Both the position numbers and the translations under genes were made by a program. The notes under the pieces were generated by a model, which did not search any database, was not told the origin of the DNA, and saw only the letters and a program-made list of their open reading frames with translations. Shown here one piece after another: positions 1-8,360 of a DNA stretch of 8,360 nt; within the stretch, counting starts at the first letter, position 1, and each line of letters begins with the position of its first letter. The stretch is from Piscinibacter sp050175855 (GTDB taxonomy: Bacteria > Pseudomonadota > Gammaproteobacteria > Burkholderiales > Burkholderiaceae_C), in the NCBI RefSeq assembly GCF_050175855.1, contig NZ_JBFXIO010000228.1, positions 1 through 8,360 of the forward strand, in the 5' to 3' direction.

Positions 1-49
1 GCCCGAGCGAGGTGCAAGGCCTTGTGACTGAACGCACCGAAAGAACCGC

Positions 50-53
<4 letters not shown>
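1..53 (+). other. Possible 3' end of an upstream gene, overlapping the typA start
   Basis: The third frame is open from the window edge and reads PSEVQGLVTERTERTA before a TGA at 51-53, which would overlap the typA ATG (50-52) as an ATGA junction. The other two forward frames close at 25-27 and 29-31, so the true upstream gene could end in any of the three. In many betaproteobacteria truB lies directly before typA, but too little is visible here to identify the product. There is no strong Shine-Dalgarno site before typA, only a purine run (GAAAGAA) about 6 nt upstream. That fits translational coupling to an upstream gene but does not prove it. Confidence 0.3.
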
Positions 54-1863
<1,810 letters not shown>

Positions 1864-1867
<4 letters not shown>

Positions 1868-2745
1868 AGCACCGCAGCGCGGTGCTCACCATGATCGCGG
1901 TGACGCTCATGTGGAGCATCGCCGGCGTGGTGTCGCGCCACTTCGAGGCCGCGAAGGGCTTCGAGGTCACGTTCTGGCGGAGCCTGTTCAATGGCCTCGC
2001 GCTGGTCGTGATGCTGGCCTGGCTGCGCGGGCCGGCACCGCTTGCGGGCGCCATTCGCGGCGGCGGTCGCACGCTGTGGCTGTCGGGCGTGTGCTGGGCG
2101 GTGATGTACACCGCCTTCATGATGGCGCTGACGCTGACCACGGTGGCCAACGTGCTGGTCACCATGGCGCTCGGCCCGCTCTTCACTGCGCTGATGGCGC
2201 GCTTCGCGCTCGGCCACCGGCTGGCCGCACGCACCTGGGGCGCGATCGTGATCGCCGGCATCGGCATCGCCTGGATGTATGCGCGCGAGCTCAGCGCCAG
2301 CGATGCGAAGCATGTGCTGGGCATGGCGGTGGCGCTGGGCGTGCCGATCGCGGCAGCCGTCAACTGGACGCTGATCCAGCACAACCGCGGCGCCGCGCAG
2401 CAGGACATGCTGCCGGCGGTGCTGATCGGCGCGATGCTCTCGGCCGCTGCCACGCTCGTTCCTGCCATGCCCTTCGAGTCCACGCCGCGCGACCTCGGCC
2501 TGCTGGCGCTGCTCGGCACGGTGCAACTGGCGATTCCCTGCCTGCTGGCGGTGACGGTGGCGCCCTCGCTGTCGGCGCCGGAGATCTCGCTGCTCGGCCT
2601 GCTCGAGGTGGTGTTCGGCGTGCTGTGGGCCTGGCTGGGCGCCAACGAGGCGCCGACGGCGTCGGTGCTCACCGGCGGCATGCTGGTGCTGGGTGCGCTG
2701 GCCGGCAACGAGCTGCTGGCGATGCGCGAGCGCCAGCTGCGCTGA
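1864..2745 (+). CDS. EamA/DMT-family transporter (RhaT/EamA type), substrate unknown
   Basis: This is a 293-residue inner-membrane protein of the drug/metabolite transporter superfamily with the usual two tandem EamA halves of five helices. Hydrophobic segments lie at about 6-24, 35-54, 70-90, 95-115, 123-139, 150-171, 182-200, 209-230, 241-260 and 266-284. Family marks include FWRSLFNG in helix 2 (37-44), PLFTALMARFALG at the end of half one (105-117), and LLGLLEVVFGVLWAWL followed by GGMLVLGAL in half two (243-279). The ATG at 1864 is chosen because it overlaps the typA stop as ATGA and gives a standard length. The same frame stays open far upstream, but only as an alternative frame inside typA. 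Family members export or import amino acids and small metabolites, and nothing here fixes the substrate. Co-transcription and coupled translation with typA are likely. A functional link to TypA is not implied. Confidence 0.92.
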
Positions 2746-2777
2746 CCGGGCTTTCCCTCGGCGCCGCGGCGCCGGTC
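2744..2777 (+). repeat. Inverted repeats in the gap between the transporter and WS/DGAT genes
   Basis: GACCGG (2744-2749) and CCGGTC (2772-2777) are exact inverted copies that enclose a 16-bp perfect palindrome, CGGCGCCGCGGCGCCG (2759-2774), built from two GGCGCC sites two bases apart. The left arm starts within the transporter's stop codon. No T-run follows, so this is not a textbook intrinsic terminator. It could still slow or end transcription of the typA-transporter unit, or it may just reflect high GC content. Its right arm shares three bases with the next inverted repeat (2775-2798), so the two structures would compete. Confidence 0.4.
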
Positions 2778-2798
2778 GCGGCTTAGCATCGCCGCGAC
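2775..2798 (+). promoter_or_regulatory. Perfect 8-bp stem-loop just upstream of the WS/DGAT ribosome site
   Basis: GTCGCGGC (2775-2782) and GCCGCGAC (2791-2798) are exact reverse complements around the 8-nt AT-richer loop TTAGCATC. The structure ends 7 nt before the Shine-Dalgarno run and 18 nt before the ATG. In DNA, the TAGCAT in the loop (2784-2789) could serve as a -10 box and the arms as an operator for a dimeric repressor, but no convincing -35 box lies 16-18 nt upstream. In RNA, it would be a stable hairpin that could influence translation or block 5' decay. The repeat is seen directly. Its role is inferred. Confidence 0.45.
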
Positions 2799-2805
2799 AA
2801 AGACA

Positions 2806-2811
2806 GGGAGG
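2806..2811 (+). promoter_or_regulatory. Shine-Dalgarno site of the WS/DGAT gene
   Basis: GGGAGG lies 5 nt before the ATG at 2817 and is one of the two clear ribosome-binding sites in the window. It supports the chosen start and indicates that this gene is translated independently of the upstream typA-transporter pair. Confidence 0.75.
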
Positions 2812-2816
2812 CGCCG

Positions 2817-4430
2817 ATGAAGCAGTTGTCCGGGCTGGACGCGAGTTTCCTCTACCTCGAGACGGCCGAGATGCCGATGCACGTCGGCGCGCTGCACCTG
2901 TTCGAGCTGCCGCGCAGCTACCGCGGCGACTTCCTCGCCGACATGCGGCGCCACATCGCATCGCGCCTGCCGCTGGCCCCGGCCCTGCGCCGCAAGCTGG
3001 CCTGGATGCCGCTGAACCTGGCCGCGCCGGCCTGGGTGGATGCCGATCCCGATCTCGAGGAGCACGTGGTGGGCATCACGCTGCCCGAGGGCAGCGGCGT
3101 GGCGGAACTGGAAGCGCAGGTCGGCGAACTGCACCCGGTGCTGCTCGACCGCAGCCGCCCGCTGTGGAAGTTCCACGTCTTCGACGGCCTCGCGCCGGGG
3201 CCGGAAGGACAGAAGCGCTACGCCCTGTACACGCAGCTCCACCACGCCGCGGTGGATGGCCAGGCTGCGGTGGCGCTGGCCCAGGCCATCCTCGACCTCG
3301 GCCCCGAGCCGCGTGAGATCCCGGCACGGCCGGCCCGGGCGCGCAAGGGCCAGCTCGGGCTGACCGAGATGCTGCGCGGTGCGCTGTCGCACCAGCTCGA
3401 GCAGGTGGGCAGCCTGGTCAAGGCGCTGCCTTCGGCGGTGGGTGCGATCTCGCAGGTGGCGGCGCAGACGGCCGGCGGCGCGCTCGGCGAGACCGCCGCC
3501 TCGATGTGGTCGCGCGTGAAGGGCGAGGGTGCGCCGGCGAAGAAGAGCGTGAGCAACCTCGGCCTCGCGCCGCGCACGCGGCTGAACGCCACCATCTCCG
3601 ACACGCGCGCCGTCGCCACCGTGAGCCTGCCGCTGGCCGAGCTCAATGCCGTGCGGCGCCGCCACGGCGCCAGCCTGAACGACGCTGTGATGTTCGTCGT
3701 CGGCGGGGCGCTGCGGCGCCACTTCGCCAAGCACGGGCCGCTGCCGCGCAAGTCGCTGGTCGCGGCGGTGCCGATCTCGCTGCGCGCGCAGGGCGACACC
3801 TCGGCCAACAACCAGGCCTCGATGACGCTGATCAGCCTCGGCACCCAGCTGGCCGATCCGGCCAAGCGCCTGGCCCACGTGATGGCGGCCAGCGCCGCCA
3901 TGAAGTCGACCATCGGCAGCGTGAAGAACCTCCTGCCCACCGATTTCCCGTCGATGGGCGTGCCCTGGCTGATGGAGGCGCTGACCGCGGTGTACGGCCG
4001 CGCCGGCATGGCCGACCGCATCCCGCCGGTGGCCAACCTGGTGATCTCCAACGTGCCCGGGCCGACGGTGCCGCTGTACATGGCCGGCGCGAAAATGCTG
4101 ACCAACTACCCCGCCTCGATCGTGGTTCACGGGGTGGCGCTGAACGTGACGGTGCAGACCTACAACGAGTCGCTCGACGTTGGGGTCATGGCCTGCGCCG
4201 AGGCCATGCCCGAGGTCGCCGAGTTCACCGCGCAGATCGAGACTGCGTTCGAGGAGTTCAAGGCTCTGCCGGTGGCTGCGCCCGAAGCCAAGCAGACCAC
4301 CCGGCCCGCCGCCAGGAAGACAGCTGCGAAGAAGGTTGCTGCGAAGAAGGTTGCTGCGAAGAAGGCTGTCGCGAACGCGACAGGGCGCACTAGGGCCAGT
4401 GCTCCACCGGCGAAGAGGCGCAGTCGCTAA
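2817..4430 (+). CDS. Wax ester synthase/diacylglycerol acyltransferase (WS/DGAT) with a histone-like lysine-rich tail
   Basis: Bacterial WS/DGAT enzymes transfer acyl groups from acyl-CoA to fatty alcohols or diacylglycerol, making storage wax esters or triacylglycerols at the inner face of the membrane. The 537-residue protein starts with MKQLSGLDASFLYLET, typical of the family. It has a PLW motif (115-117), the catalytic HHAAVDG (142-148, matching HHxxxDG), and the SLND segment (286-289) followed by VGGALRRHF. Further on come AAVPISLR and SNVPGP (411-416), typical of the C-terminal WS_DGAT_C domain. The catalytic core ends near residue 485. An added tail of about 50 residues is rich in Lys, Ala and Arg, with AAKKV, AAKKV and AAKKA at 503-517 and a PPAKRRSR end. 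That tail is not required for the known reaction and resembles DNA-binding tails of histone H1-like and PHA-granule proteins. The start is supported by GGGAGG 5 nt upstream. Two hydrolase genes follow in the same direction, suggesting a neutral-lipid operon. Wax ester versus triacylglycerol preference cannot be read from the sequence. Confidence 0.94.
   Translation: MKQLSGLDASFLYLETAEMPMHVGALHLFELPRSYRGDFLADMRRHIASRLPLAPALRRKLAWMPLNLAAPAWVDADPDLEEHVVGITLPEGSGVAELEAQVGELHPVLLDRSRPLWKFHVFDGLAPGPEGQKRYALYTQLHHAAVDGQAAVALAQAILDLGPEPREIPARPARARKGQLGLTEMLRGALSHQLEQVGSLVKALPSAVGAISQVAAQTAGGALGETAASMWSRVKGEGAPAKKSVSNLGLAPRTRLNATISDTRAVATVSLPLAELNAVRRRHGASLNDAVMFVVGGALRRHFAKHGPLPRKSLVAAVPISLRAQGDTSANNQASMTLISLGTQLADPAKRLAHVMAASAAMKSTIGSVKNLLPTDFPSMGVPWLMEALTAVYGRAGMADRIPPVANLVISNVPGPTVPLYMAGAKMLTNYPASIVVHGVALNVTVQTYNESLDVGVMACAEAMPEVAEFTAQIETAFEEFKALPVAAPEAKQTTRPAARKTAAKKVAAKKVAAKKAVANATGRTRASAPPAKRRSR
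4323..4367 (+). repeat. Three tandem 15-bp repeats encoding AAKKV/AAKKV/AAKKA
   Basis: The unit GCTGCGAAGAAGGTT occurs at 4323-4337 and, identically, at 4338-4352. A third copy at 4353-4367 differs by one base (GGCT for GGTT at its end). The unit length is a multiple of three, so gain or loss of a copy would keep the reading frame of the acyltransferase tail. The units use GCT and GTT codons, which are uncommon in the surrounding GC-ending coding sequence, and this gives a local dip in GC. Confidence 0.9.
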
Positions 4431-4460
4431 CATGCCCGCAACGCTGCTCGAACCCTTCGA

Positions 4461-5276
4461 ATGCGCCGACGCCCGACCGACCTGAACGACCACCATCGCT
4501 TCCACATCGAGGACATGCGCGCACCCAACGCGCTGCTGCTTGCCCTCGAAGGCCGCGCGCCGTGGGAGTACGCCGCGCTGCTGGCGGCCACGCCCTGGCT
4601 GCGCAAGCTGCCGCGCGGCGATGGGCATCCGGTGCTGGTGTTCCCGGGCCTGGGCGCGAACGACTTCACCACCAGCGCGCTGCGCCGCTTCCTCGACGAC
4701 CTCGGCTACGTCACTCATCCGTGGGGGCAAGGCTTCAACTTCGGCCCGCGCCAGGGCGTGCTGGAGCGCTGCAACCACGACGTGCGCCGCCTCTTCAACG
4801 CCCATGCCCGCAAGGTCAGCCTGATCGGCTGGAGCCTGGGCGGCATCTACGCGCGCGAACTCGCCAAGGAGTTGCCCGACCACGTGCGCTGCGTGATCAC
4901 GCTGGGCACGCCATTCACGGGCCATCCGCGCGCCACCAATGCCTGGCGATTCTTCGAGCTGGTCAGCGGCCAGTCAGTGCACGATCCGCACGTGCTGGCG
5001 CAGATCCGCAAGGAGCCGCCGGTGCCCACCACCTCGATCTGGTCGCGCAGCGACGGCATCGTCTCGTGGCGCTGCAGCGTCGTCGCGCCGGGGCCGCAGG
5101 CCGAGAACATCGAGGTGCACGCCAGCCACGTCGGCATGGGCATGAACCCGCTGGCGATGTATGCCATCGCCGACCGCCTCGCGCAGCCGGCCGGCCACTG
5201 GAAGCCCTTCGAGCCGCACGGTGCACGGCGCTGGTTCTTCCGCACGCCGCACGCCGAGACGCGGCGCGCCGCCTGA
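4461..5276 (+). CDS. Alpha/beta hydrolase, lipase/esterase-like
   Basis: This is a 271-residue alpha/beta-hydrolase-fold protein without a signal peptide, so probably cytoplasmic. VLVFPGLGAND (near residues 57-67) supplies the oxyanion-hole region. GWSLGG holds the nucleophile Ser125, and Asp198 in RSDGIVSW and His223 in ASHVGMGMNP complete a plausible triad. The LGTPF segment after the nucleophile is typical of lipase and PGAP1-like hydrolases. The exact substrate is unknown. Its place 30 nt after a WS/DGAT gene suggests acylglycerol, wax ester or another acyl ester. The start is uncertain: neither the ATG at 4461 nor the in-frame ATG at 4515 has a well-placed Shine-Dalgarno site (GAGG sits only 2 nt before 4515). 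Choosing 4515 would remove 18 residues without touching the fold. The gene is in the same frame as the WS/DGAT, separated from it by one TAA and ten sense codons. Confidence 0.88.
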   Translation: MRRRPTDLNDHHRFHIEDMRAPNALLLALEGRAPWEYAALLAATPWLRKLPRGDGHPVLVFPGLGANDFTTSALRRFLDDLGYVTHPWGQGFNFGPRQGVLERCNHDVRRLFNAHARKVSLIGWSLGGIYARELAKELPDHVRCVITLGTPFTGHPRATNAWRFFELVSGQSVHDPHVLAQIRKEPPVPTTSIWSRSDGIVSWRCSVVAPGPQAENIEVHASHVGMGMNPLAMYAIADRLAQPAGHWKPFEPHGARRWFFRTPHAETRRAA

Positions 5277-6160
5277 TGCAGGTCAGCGCCAACGGCATCA
5301 GCCTGGAGGTCGACGATCGCGGCCCCCCGGACGGCGCGCCGCTGGTGATGATCATGGGCCTGGGCATGCAGCTCGTGGCGTGGCCCGACGGGCTGGTTGA
5401 CCTGCTGGTGGAGCGTGGCTTTCGTGTCATCCGTTTCGACAACCGCGACATCGGCCTGTCGCAGCGCTTCGATCACCTCGGCGTGCCCAACCTTGCGCTC
5501 AGCGGCATCCGCCACACGCTTGGCCTGCCGGTGGCGAGCCCGTACCGCCTGGCCGACCTGGCCGACGACACTGCCGCGTTGATCGAGGCGATGGGCCTGG
5601 ACAGCGCGCACGTGTGCGGCGCATCGATGGGCGGCATGATCGCGCAGCATCTGGCGGCGCGCCATCCGCAGCGGGTGAAGAGCCTGACGCTGATGATGAC
5701 CACCAGCGGCGCGCGCCATCTGCCGCAGCCGAGCATGAAGGTGCGGCTGGCGCTGATGTCGCGGCCCGCCGACCCCCGCAACATCGACAGCGTCGTCGAC
5801 CACTTCGTCAAGCTCTACGGCGTGATCGGCAGCCCCGCCTATCCTTCGCCGCCGGCACTGCTGCGCGAGCGCATCGCGGCCTCGGTGCGGCGTTCCTACC
5901 GGCCTGCCGCCACCGTGCGCCAACTGGCGGCCATCATGGCCGACGGCGAGCGCACTGCGCTGCTCCACCGCATCGCTGTGCCCACGCAGGTCATTCACGG
6001 TGACGCCGATCCTCTCGTGCCGGTGGCCTGCGGGCACGACCTGGCACGTCACATTGCCGCGTCGAGGCTGGACGTCATCGAGGGCATGGGGCACGACCTG
6101 CCGCAGCCCCTGTGGACGCGCTTCGCCCAGGACATCGCGGCGATCGCCGGCCTGCGTTGA
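5276..6160 (+). CDS. Alpha/beta hydrolase, RdmC/epoxide-hydrolase-like
   Basis: This is a 294-residue alpha/beta-hydrolase-fold protein without a signal peptide. MIMGLGMQLVAW forms the oxyanion-hole strand-turn, FDNRDIGLSQ is the hallmark of the group that includes the methylesterase RdmC, and GASMGG holds the nucleophile Ser117. Asp245 in HGDADPLVP and His273 in GMGHDLP complete the triad, with a helical cap between about 140 and 220. RdmC itself demethylates an anthracycline, but most bacterial members have unassigned carboxylester substrates, so no reaction is assigned. The start overlaps the previous stop by one base (TGATG), indicating translational coupling. Any longer version of this frame would only run through the previous gene in an alternative frame. 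Being third in the cluster, it may act on the same lipid pool as the two genes before it, which is inferred from position alone. Confidence 0.9.
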   Translation: MQVSANGISLEVDDRGPPDGAPLVMIMGLGMQLVAWPDGLVDLLVERGFRVIRFDNRDIGLSQRFDHLGVPNLALSGIRHTLGLPVASPYRLADLADDTAALIEAMGLDSAHVCGASMGGMIAQHLAARHPQRVKSLTLMMTTSGARHLPQPSMKVRLALMSRPADPRNIDSVVDHFVKLYGVIGSPAYPSPPALLRERIAASVRRSYRPAATVRQLAAIMADGERTALLHRIAVPTQVIHGDADPLVPVACGHDLARHIAASRLDVIEGMGHDLPQPLWTRFAQDIAAIAGLR

Positions 6161-6166
6161 CGGCTG

Positions 6167-6194
6167 CTGGCAGCGATCGGATGGCCGATACGAT
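6167..6194 (+). promoter_or_regulatory. Candidate sigma-70 promoter for the lipoprotein gene
   Basis: CTGGCA (6167-6172) and TACGAT (6189-6194) each match four of six consensus positions and are separated by 16 nt. This would start transcription near 6201 with a leader of about 85 nt. The boxes are modest and were found by eye in a 125-nt intergenic region, so the call is tentative. No intrinsic terminator with a T-run was seen behind the hydrolase, so read-through from the lipid cluster also remains possible. Confidence 0.3.
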
Positions 6195-6273
6195 TGTGTC
6201 GCCCGCGTAAAGCCGGCGCTCCGCTGTGCACGACGGGAACGGTCTCCTCGTTCCAGTGCCATCAAACGCCGCG

Positions 6274-6279
6274 AAGGAG
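6274..6279 (+). promoter_or_regulatory. Shine-Dalgarno site deciding the lipoprotein start
   Basis: AAGGAG lies 6 nt before the ATG at 6286. It selects that codon over the upstream in-frame ATG at 6226, which lacks such a site and would put a non-signal-like 20-residue extension before the signal peptide. Confidence 0.8.
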
Positions 6280-6285
6280 CCCGAC

Positions 6286-6618
6286 ATGCGAAGCCAGTCC
6301 AGCCGATTCCTATGGTTCGGCGCTATGTTGGCCGTGAGTCTCTCGCTGGCCGGCTGCGTGGTCGCGCCGGCGCCCTACGGCTACTACGGCGAACCGGTGT
6401 ATGCCGCACCGCCGCCGCCGCAGGTGGAGTACGCGCCGGCGCCGCCCGCGGTCGGCTGGCTGTGGATCGGCGGCTACTGGACCTGGCGCGCCAACCGCCA
6501 CGTGTGGATCGGCGGCCACTGGGAGGCACCGCGCCCGGGTCATCGATATGTGCCGCACCAATGGCAGCGCGATGGCCGCGGCTGGCGCGAGCGGCCGGGC
6601 TACTGGGACCGTCGTTGA
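6286..6618 (+). CDS. Small WXXGXW-repeat (YXWGXW-type) outer-envelope lipoprotein
   Basis: This is a 110-residue predicted lipoprotein. Residues 1-23 form a signal peptide with a basic start and hydrophobic core, ending in the lipobox LAGC with the acylated cysteine at position 24. Val-Val follows the cysteine rather than Asp, so sorting to the outer membrane is expected. A Pro/Tyr-rich linker (about 28-56) leads to two clear motifs, WIGGYW (60-65) and WIGGHW (74-79), and a looser third (W100 to W107, ending PGYW). These match the WXXGXW/YXWGXW repeat family, common in proteobacterial envelope proteins but with no established biochemical role. The aromatic, Gly-rich repeat could bind a surface, a polysaccharide or another envelope protein, but that is speculation. 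The mature protein is rich in Arg, Trp, Tyr and Pro. It probably has its own promoter, and its stop codon is overlapped by the predicted dusA promoter. Confidence 0.85.
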   Translation: MRSQSSRFLWFGAMLAVSLSLAGCVVAPAPYGYYGEPVYAAPPPPQVEYAPAPPAVGWLWIGGYWTWRANRHVWIGGHWEAPRPGHRYVPHQWQRDGRGWRERPGYWDRR

Positions 6619-6644
6619 ACGCGCCTGCCCGAGGCTGAGACAAT
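6615..6644 (+). promoter_or_regulatory. Predicted sigma-70 promoter of dusA
   Basis: TTGAAC (6615-6620) and GACAAT (6639-6644) are separated by 18 nt and each match four of six consensus positions. The -35 box includes the TGA stop (6616-6618) of the lipoprotein gene. Transcription would begin near 6651, leaving a leader of about 24 nt with no strong Shine-Dalgarno site. A short inverted repeat, GAGAC (6637-6641) with GTCTC (6649-6653), surrounds the end of the -10 box and could be an operator, though five-base arms are weak evidence. Confidence 0.5.
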
Positions 6645-6674
6645 GCGGGTCTCGCCTTCCCGCACTCCTGCCCG

Positions 6675-7670
<996 letters not shown>

Positions 7671-7673
7671 ACC

Positions 7674-8360
7674 TCAGGCGCGCCGCCCCGGCCACGTCGC
7701 CAGCACCACGCCGGCCAGTGCCAGCGCGAAGGCACCGGCCTGCGCGGTGGTGAAGCGCTCGCCGAGGAAGACCACGCCCACCGCCGCCGCGGCCACCGGC
7801 AGCATCACGGTGAACACACCCGCCTGCGAGGCCGGCACGTGCTTCAGGCCGGTCATCCACAGCCATACCGTGACCATGCTTGCGGCCAGCGAATAGAACA
7901 GCAACAACCACCAATGCCCCGCGCTGACGCTGCCGAAATCGAAGCTCAGCGCCTGCCACAGACCCAGCGGCGTCACCAGCACCAACCCCCACAGATTGAT
8001 CAGCGCGCTGATGCGCTTGGGCGAGACGTTGCCGGTGAGCTTCTTGCCGATCACCACGTAGATGGCCTCGCAGGTCACGGCGCCGAGCAGCAGCAGGTTG
8101 CCGACGAGGCTGCCGAGGTCGCCGCTGGCGTGCTTGCCGAAGGAGACGAGCGCGATGCCGCCCACCGCGCACGCGATGCCCGCGCCGACGCGCAGCGTGA
8201 TGCGCTCCTTCAGCAGCATCCACGAGAGGATCGCCACCACCGCGGGGATGGCCGCCATGATCACGCCGGCCGCTAGCGCCGAGGTACGCGCCACCCCGAA
8301 CAGCATGCACACCGAGAACAGGAAGTTGCCGAAGAAGGATTCGAGGAACAGCAGCCAGCG
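7674..8360 (-). CDS. EamA/DMT-family transporter, partial (5' end beyond the window)
   Basis: The C-terminal 228 residues of an inner-membrane drug/metabolite transporter are visible. The frame stays open to the window edge, beginning RWLLFLESFFGNFLFSVC. The GTG at 8312 is therefore probably an internal codon rather than the start, and one or two N-terminal helices are missing. The first EamA half ends with TSALAAGVIMAAIPAVVAILSWMLLKERITL followed by a Gly-rich helix. The second half runs from about NLLLLGAVTCEAIYVVIG and closes with AGVFTVMLPVAAAAVGVVFLGERFTTAQAGAFALALAGVVL, the classic pattern in which both halves end in an LKER or LGER turn. The substrate cannot be told. It is clearly a different subgroup from the transporter at 1864-2745 and not a local duplicate. 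It converges on dusA with three bases between the two stop codons. Confidence 0.9.
   Translation of the reverse strand, partial: RWLLFLESFFGNFLFSVCMLFGVARTSALAAGVIMAAIPAVVAILSWMLLKERITLRVGAGIACAVGGIALVSFGKHASGDLGSLVGNLLLLGAVTCEAIYVVIGKKLTGNVSPKRISALINLWGLVLVTPLGLWQALSFDFGSVSAGHWWLLLFYSLAASMVTVWLWMTGLKHVPASQAGVFTVMLPVAAAAVGVVFLGERFTTAQAGAFALALAGVVLATWPGRRA

Noticed and set aside
4432..4485. A 17-codon open frame beginning one base after the WS/DGAT stop.
   Set aside because: It has no ribosome site and no recognisable leader-peptide feature, and it overlaps the hydrolase start. Most likely chance.
4562..5275. Upstream extension of the second hydrolase's frame across the first hydrolase.
   Set aside because: The sequence there is an alternative-frame shadow without hydrolase motifs, and the ATG at 5276 starts a complete fold.
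6236..6254. GGAACG/CGTTCC inverted repeat (6-bp stem, 7-nt loop) as a terminator, or its GGAAC as a sigma-E -35 box.
   Set aside because: No T-run follows for a terminator. For sigma-E, the nearest -10-like TCAAA (6262-6266) is about three bases too far away.
6226..6285. A longer lipoprotein starting at the ATG at 6226.
   Set aside because: It would bury the signal peptide behind 20 residues, and the AAGGAG site clearly serves the ATG at 6286.

Overview
The window is a stretch of ordinary-looking, very GC-rich bacterial chromosome with eight protein-coding genes. The GC-dominated third codon positions, the sequence character of TypA and DusA, and a GACAAT-type -10 box point to a betaproteobacterium, most likely of the order Burkholderiales. 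This is an inference from sequence character, with no database comparison. No RNA genes, insertion sequences, phage genes, CRISPR arrays or attachment sites were seen.

Layout. Positions 1-49 hold the very end of, or the spacer after, an upstream gene. Then come typA (50-1867, ribosome-associated translational GTPase) and a first EamA/DMT-family membrane transporter (1864-2745), joined by an ATGA stop/start overlap. After a 71-nt gap rich in inverted repeats and ending in a good Shine-Dalgarno site, a three-gene lipid cluster begins. It comprises a wax ester synthase/diacylglycerol acyltransferase (WS/DGAT, 2817-4430), a lipase-like alpha/beta hydrolase (4461-5276), and a second alpha/beta hydrolase of the RdmC-like type (5276-6160, 1-nt overlap). 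A small WXXGXW-repeat lipoprotein (6286-6618) follows behind its own likely promoter. Next is dusA (6675-7670, tRNA dihydrouridine synthase), whose predicted -35 box lies on the lipoprotein stop codon. On the minus strand a second EamA/DMT transporter (7674 to beyond 8360) converges on dusA with only 3 nt between the stop codons.

How they work together. The acyltransferase and the two hydrolases look like one transcription unit for making and remodelling or mobilising neutral lipid (wax ester or triacylglycerol). The flanking genes are housekeeping (typA, dusA) or general transport and envelope functions and need not share a pathway with it.

The most distinctive item is the C-terminal tail of the WS/DGAT. 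It is a lysine/alanine-rich, histone-H1-like segment that includes three perfect AAKK repeats encoded by a 15-bp tandem repeat. This resembles DNA-binding tails known from PHA-granule proteins such as PhaF and suggests, as inference only, that the enzyme or its lipid inclusions may contact the nucleoid or another polyanion. No wholly new multi-gene system was recognised.
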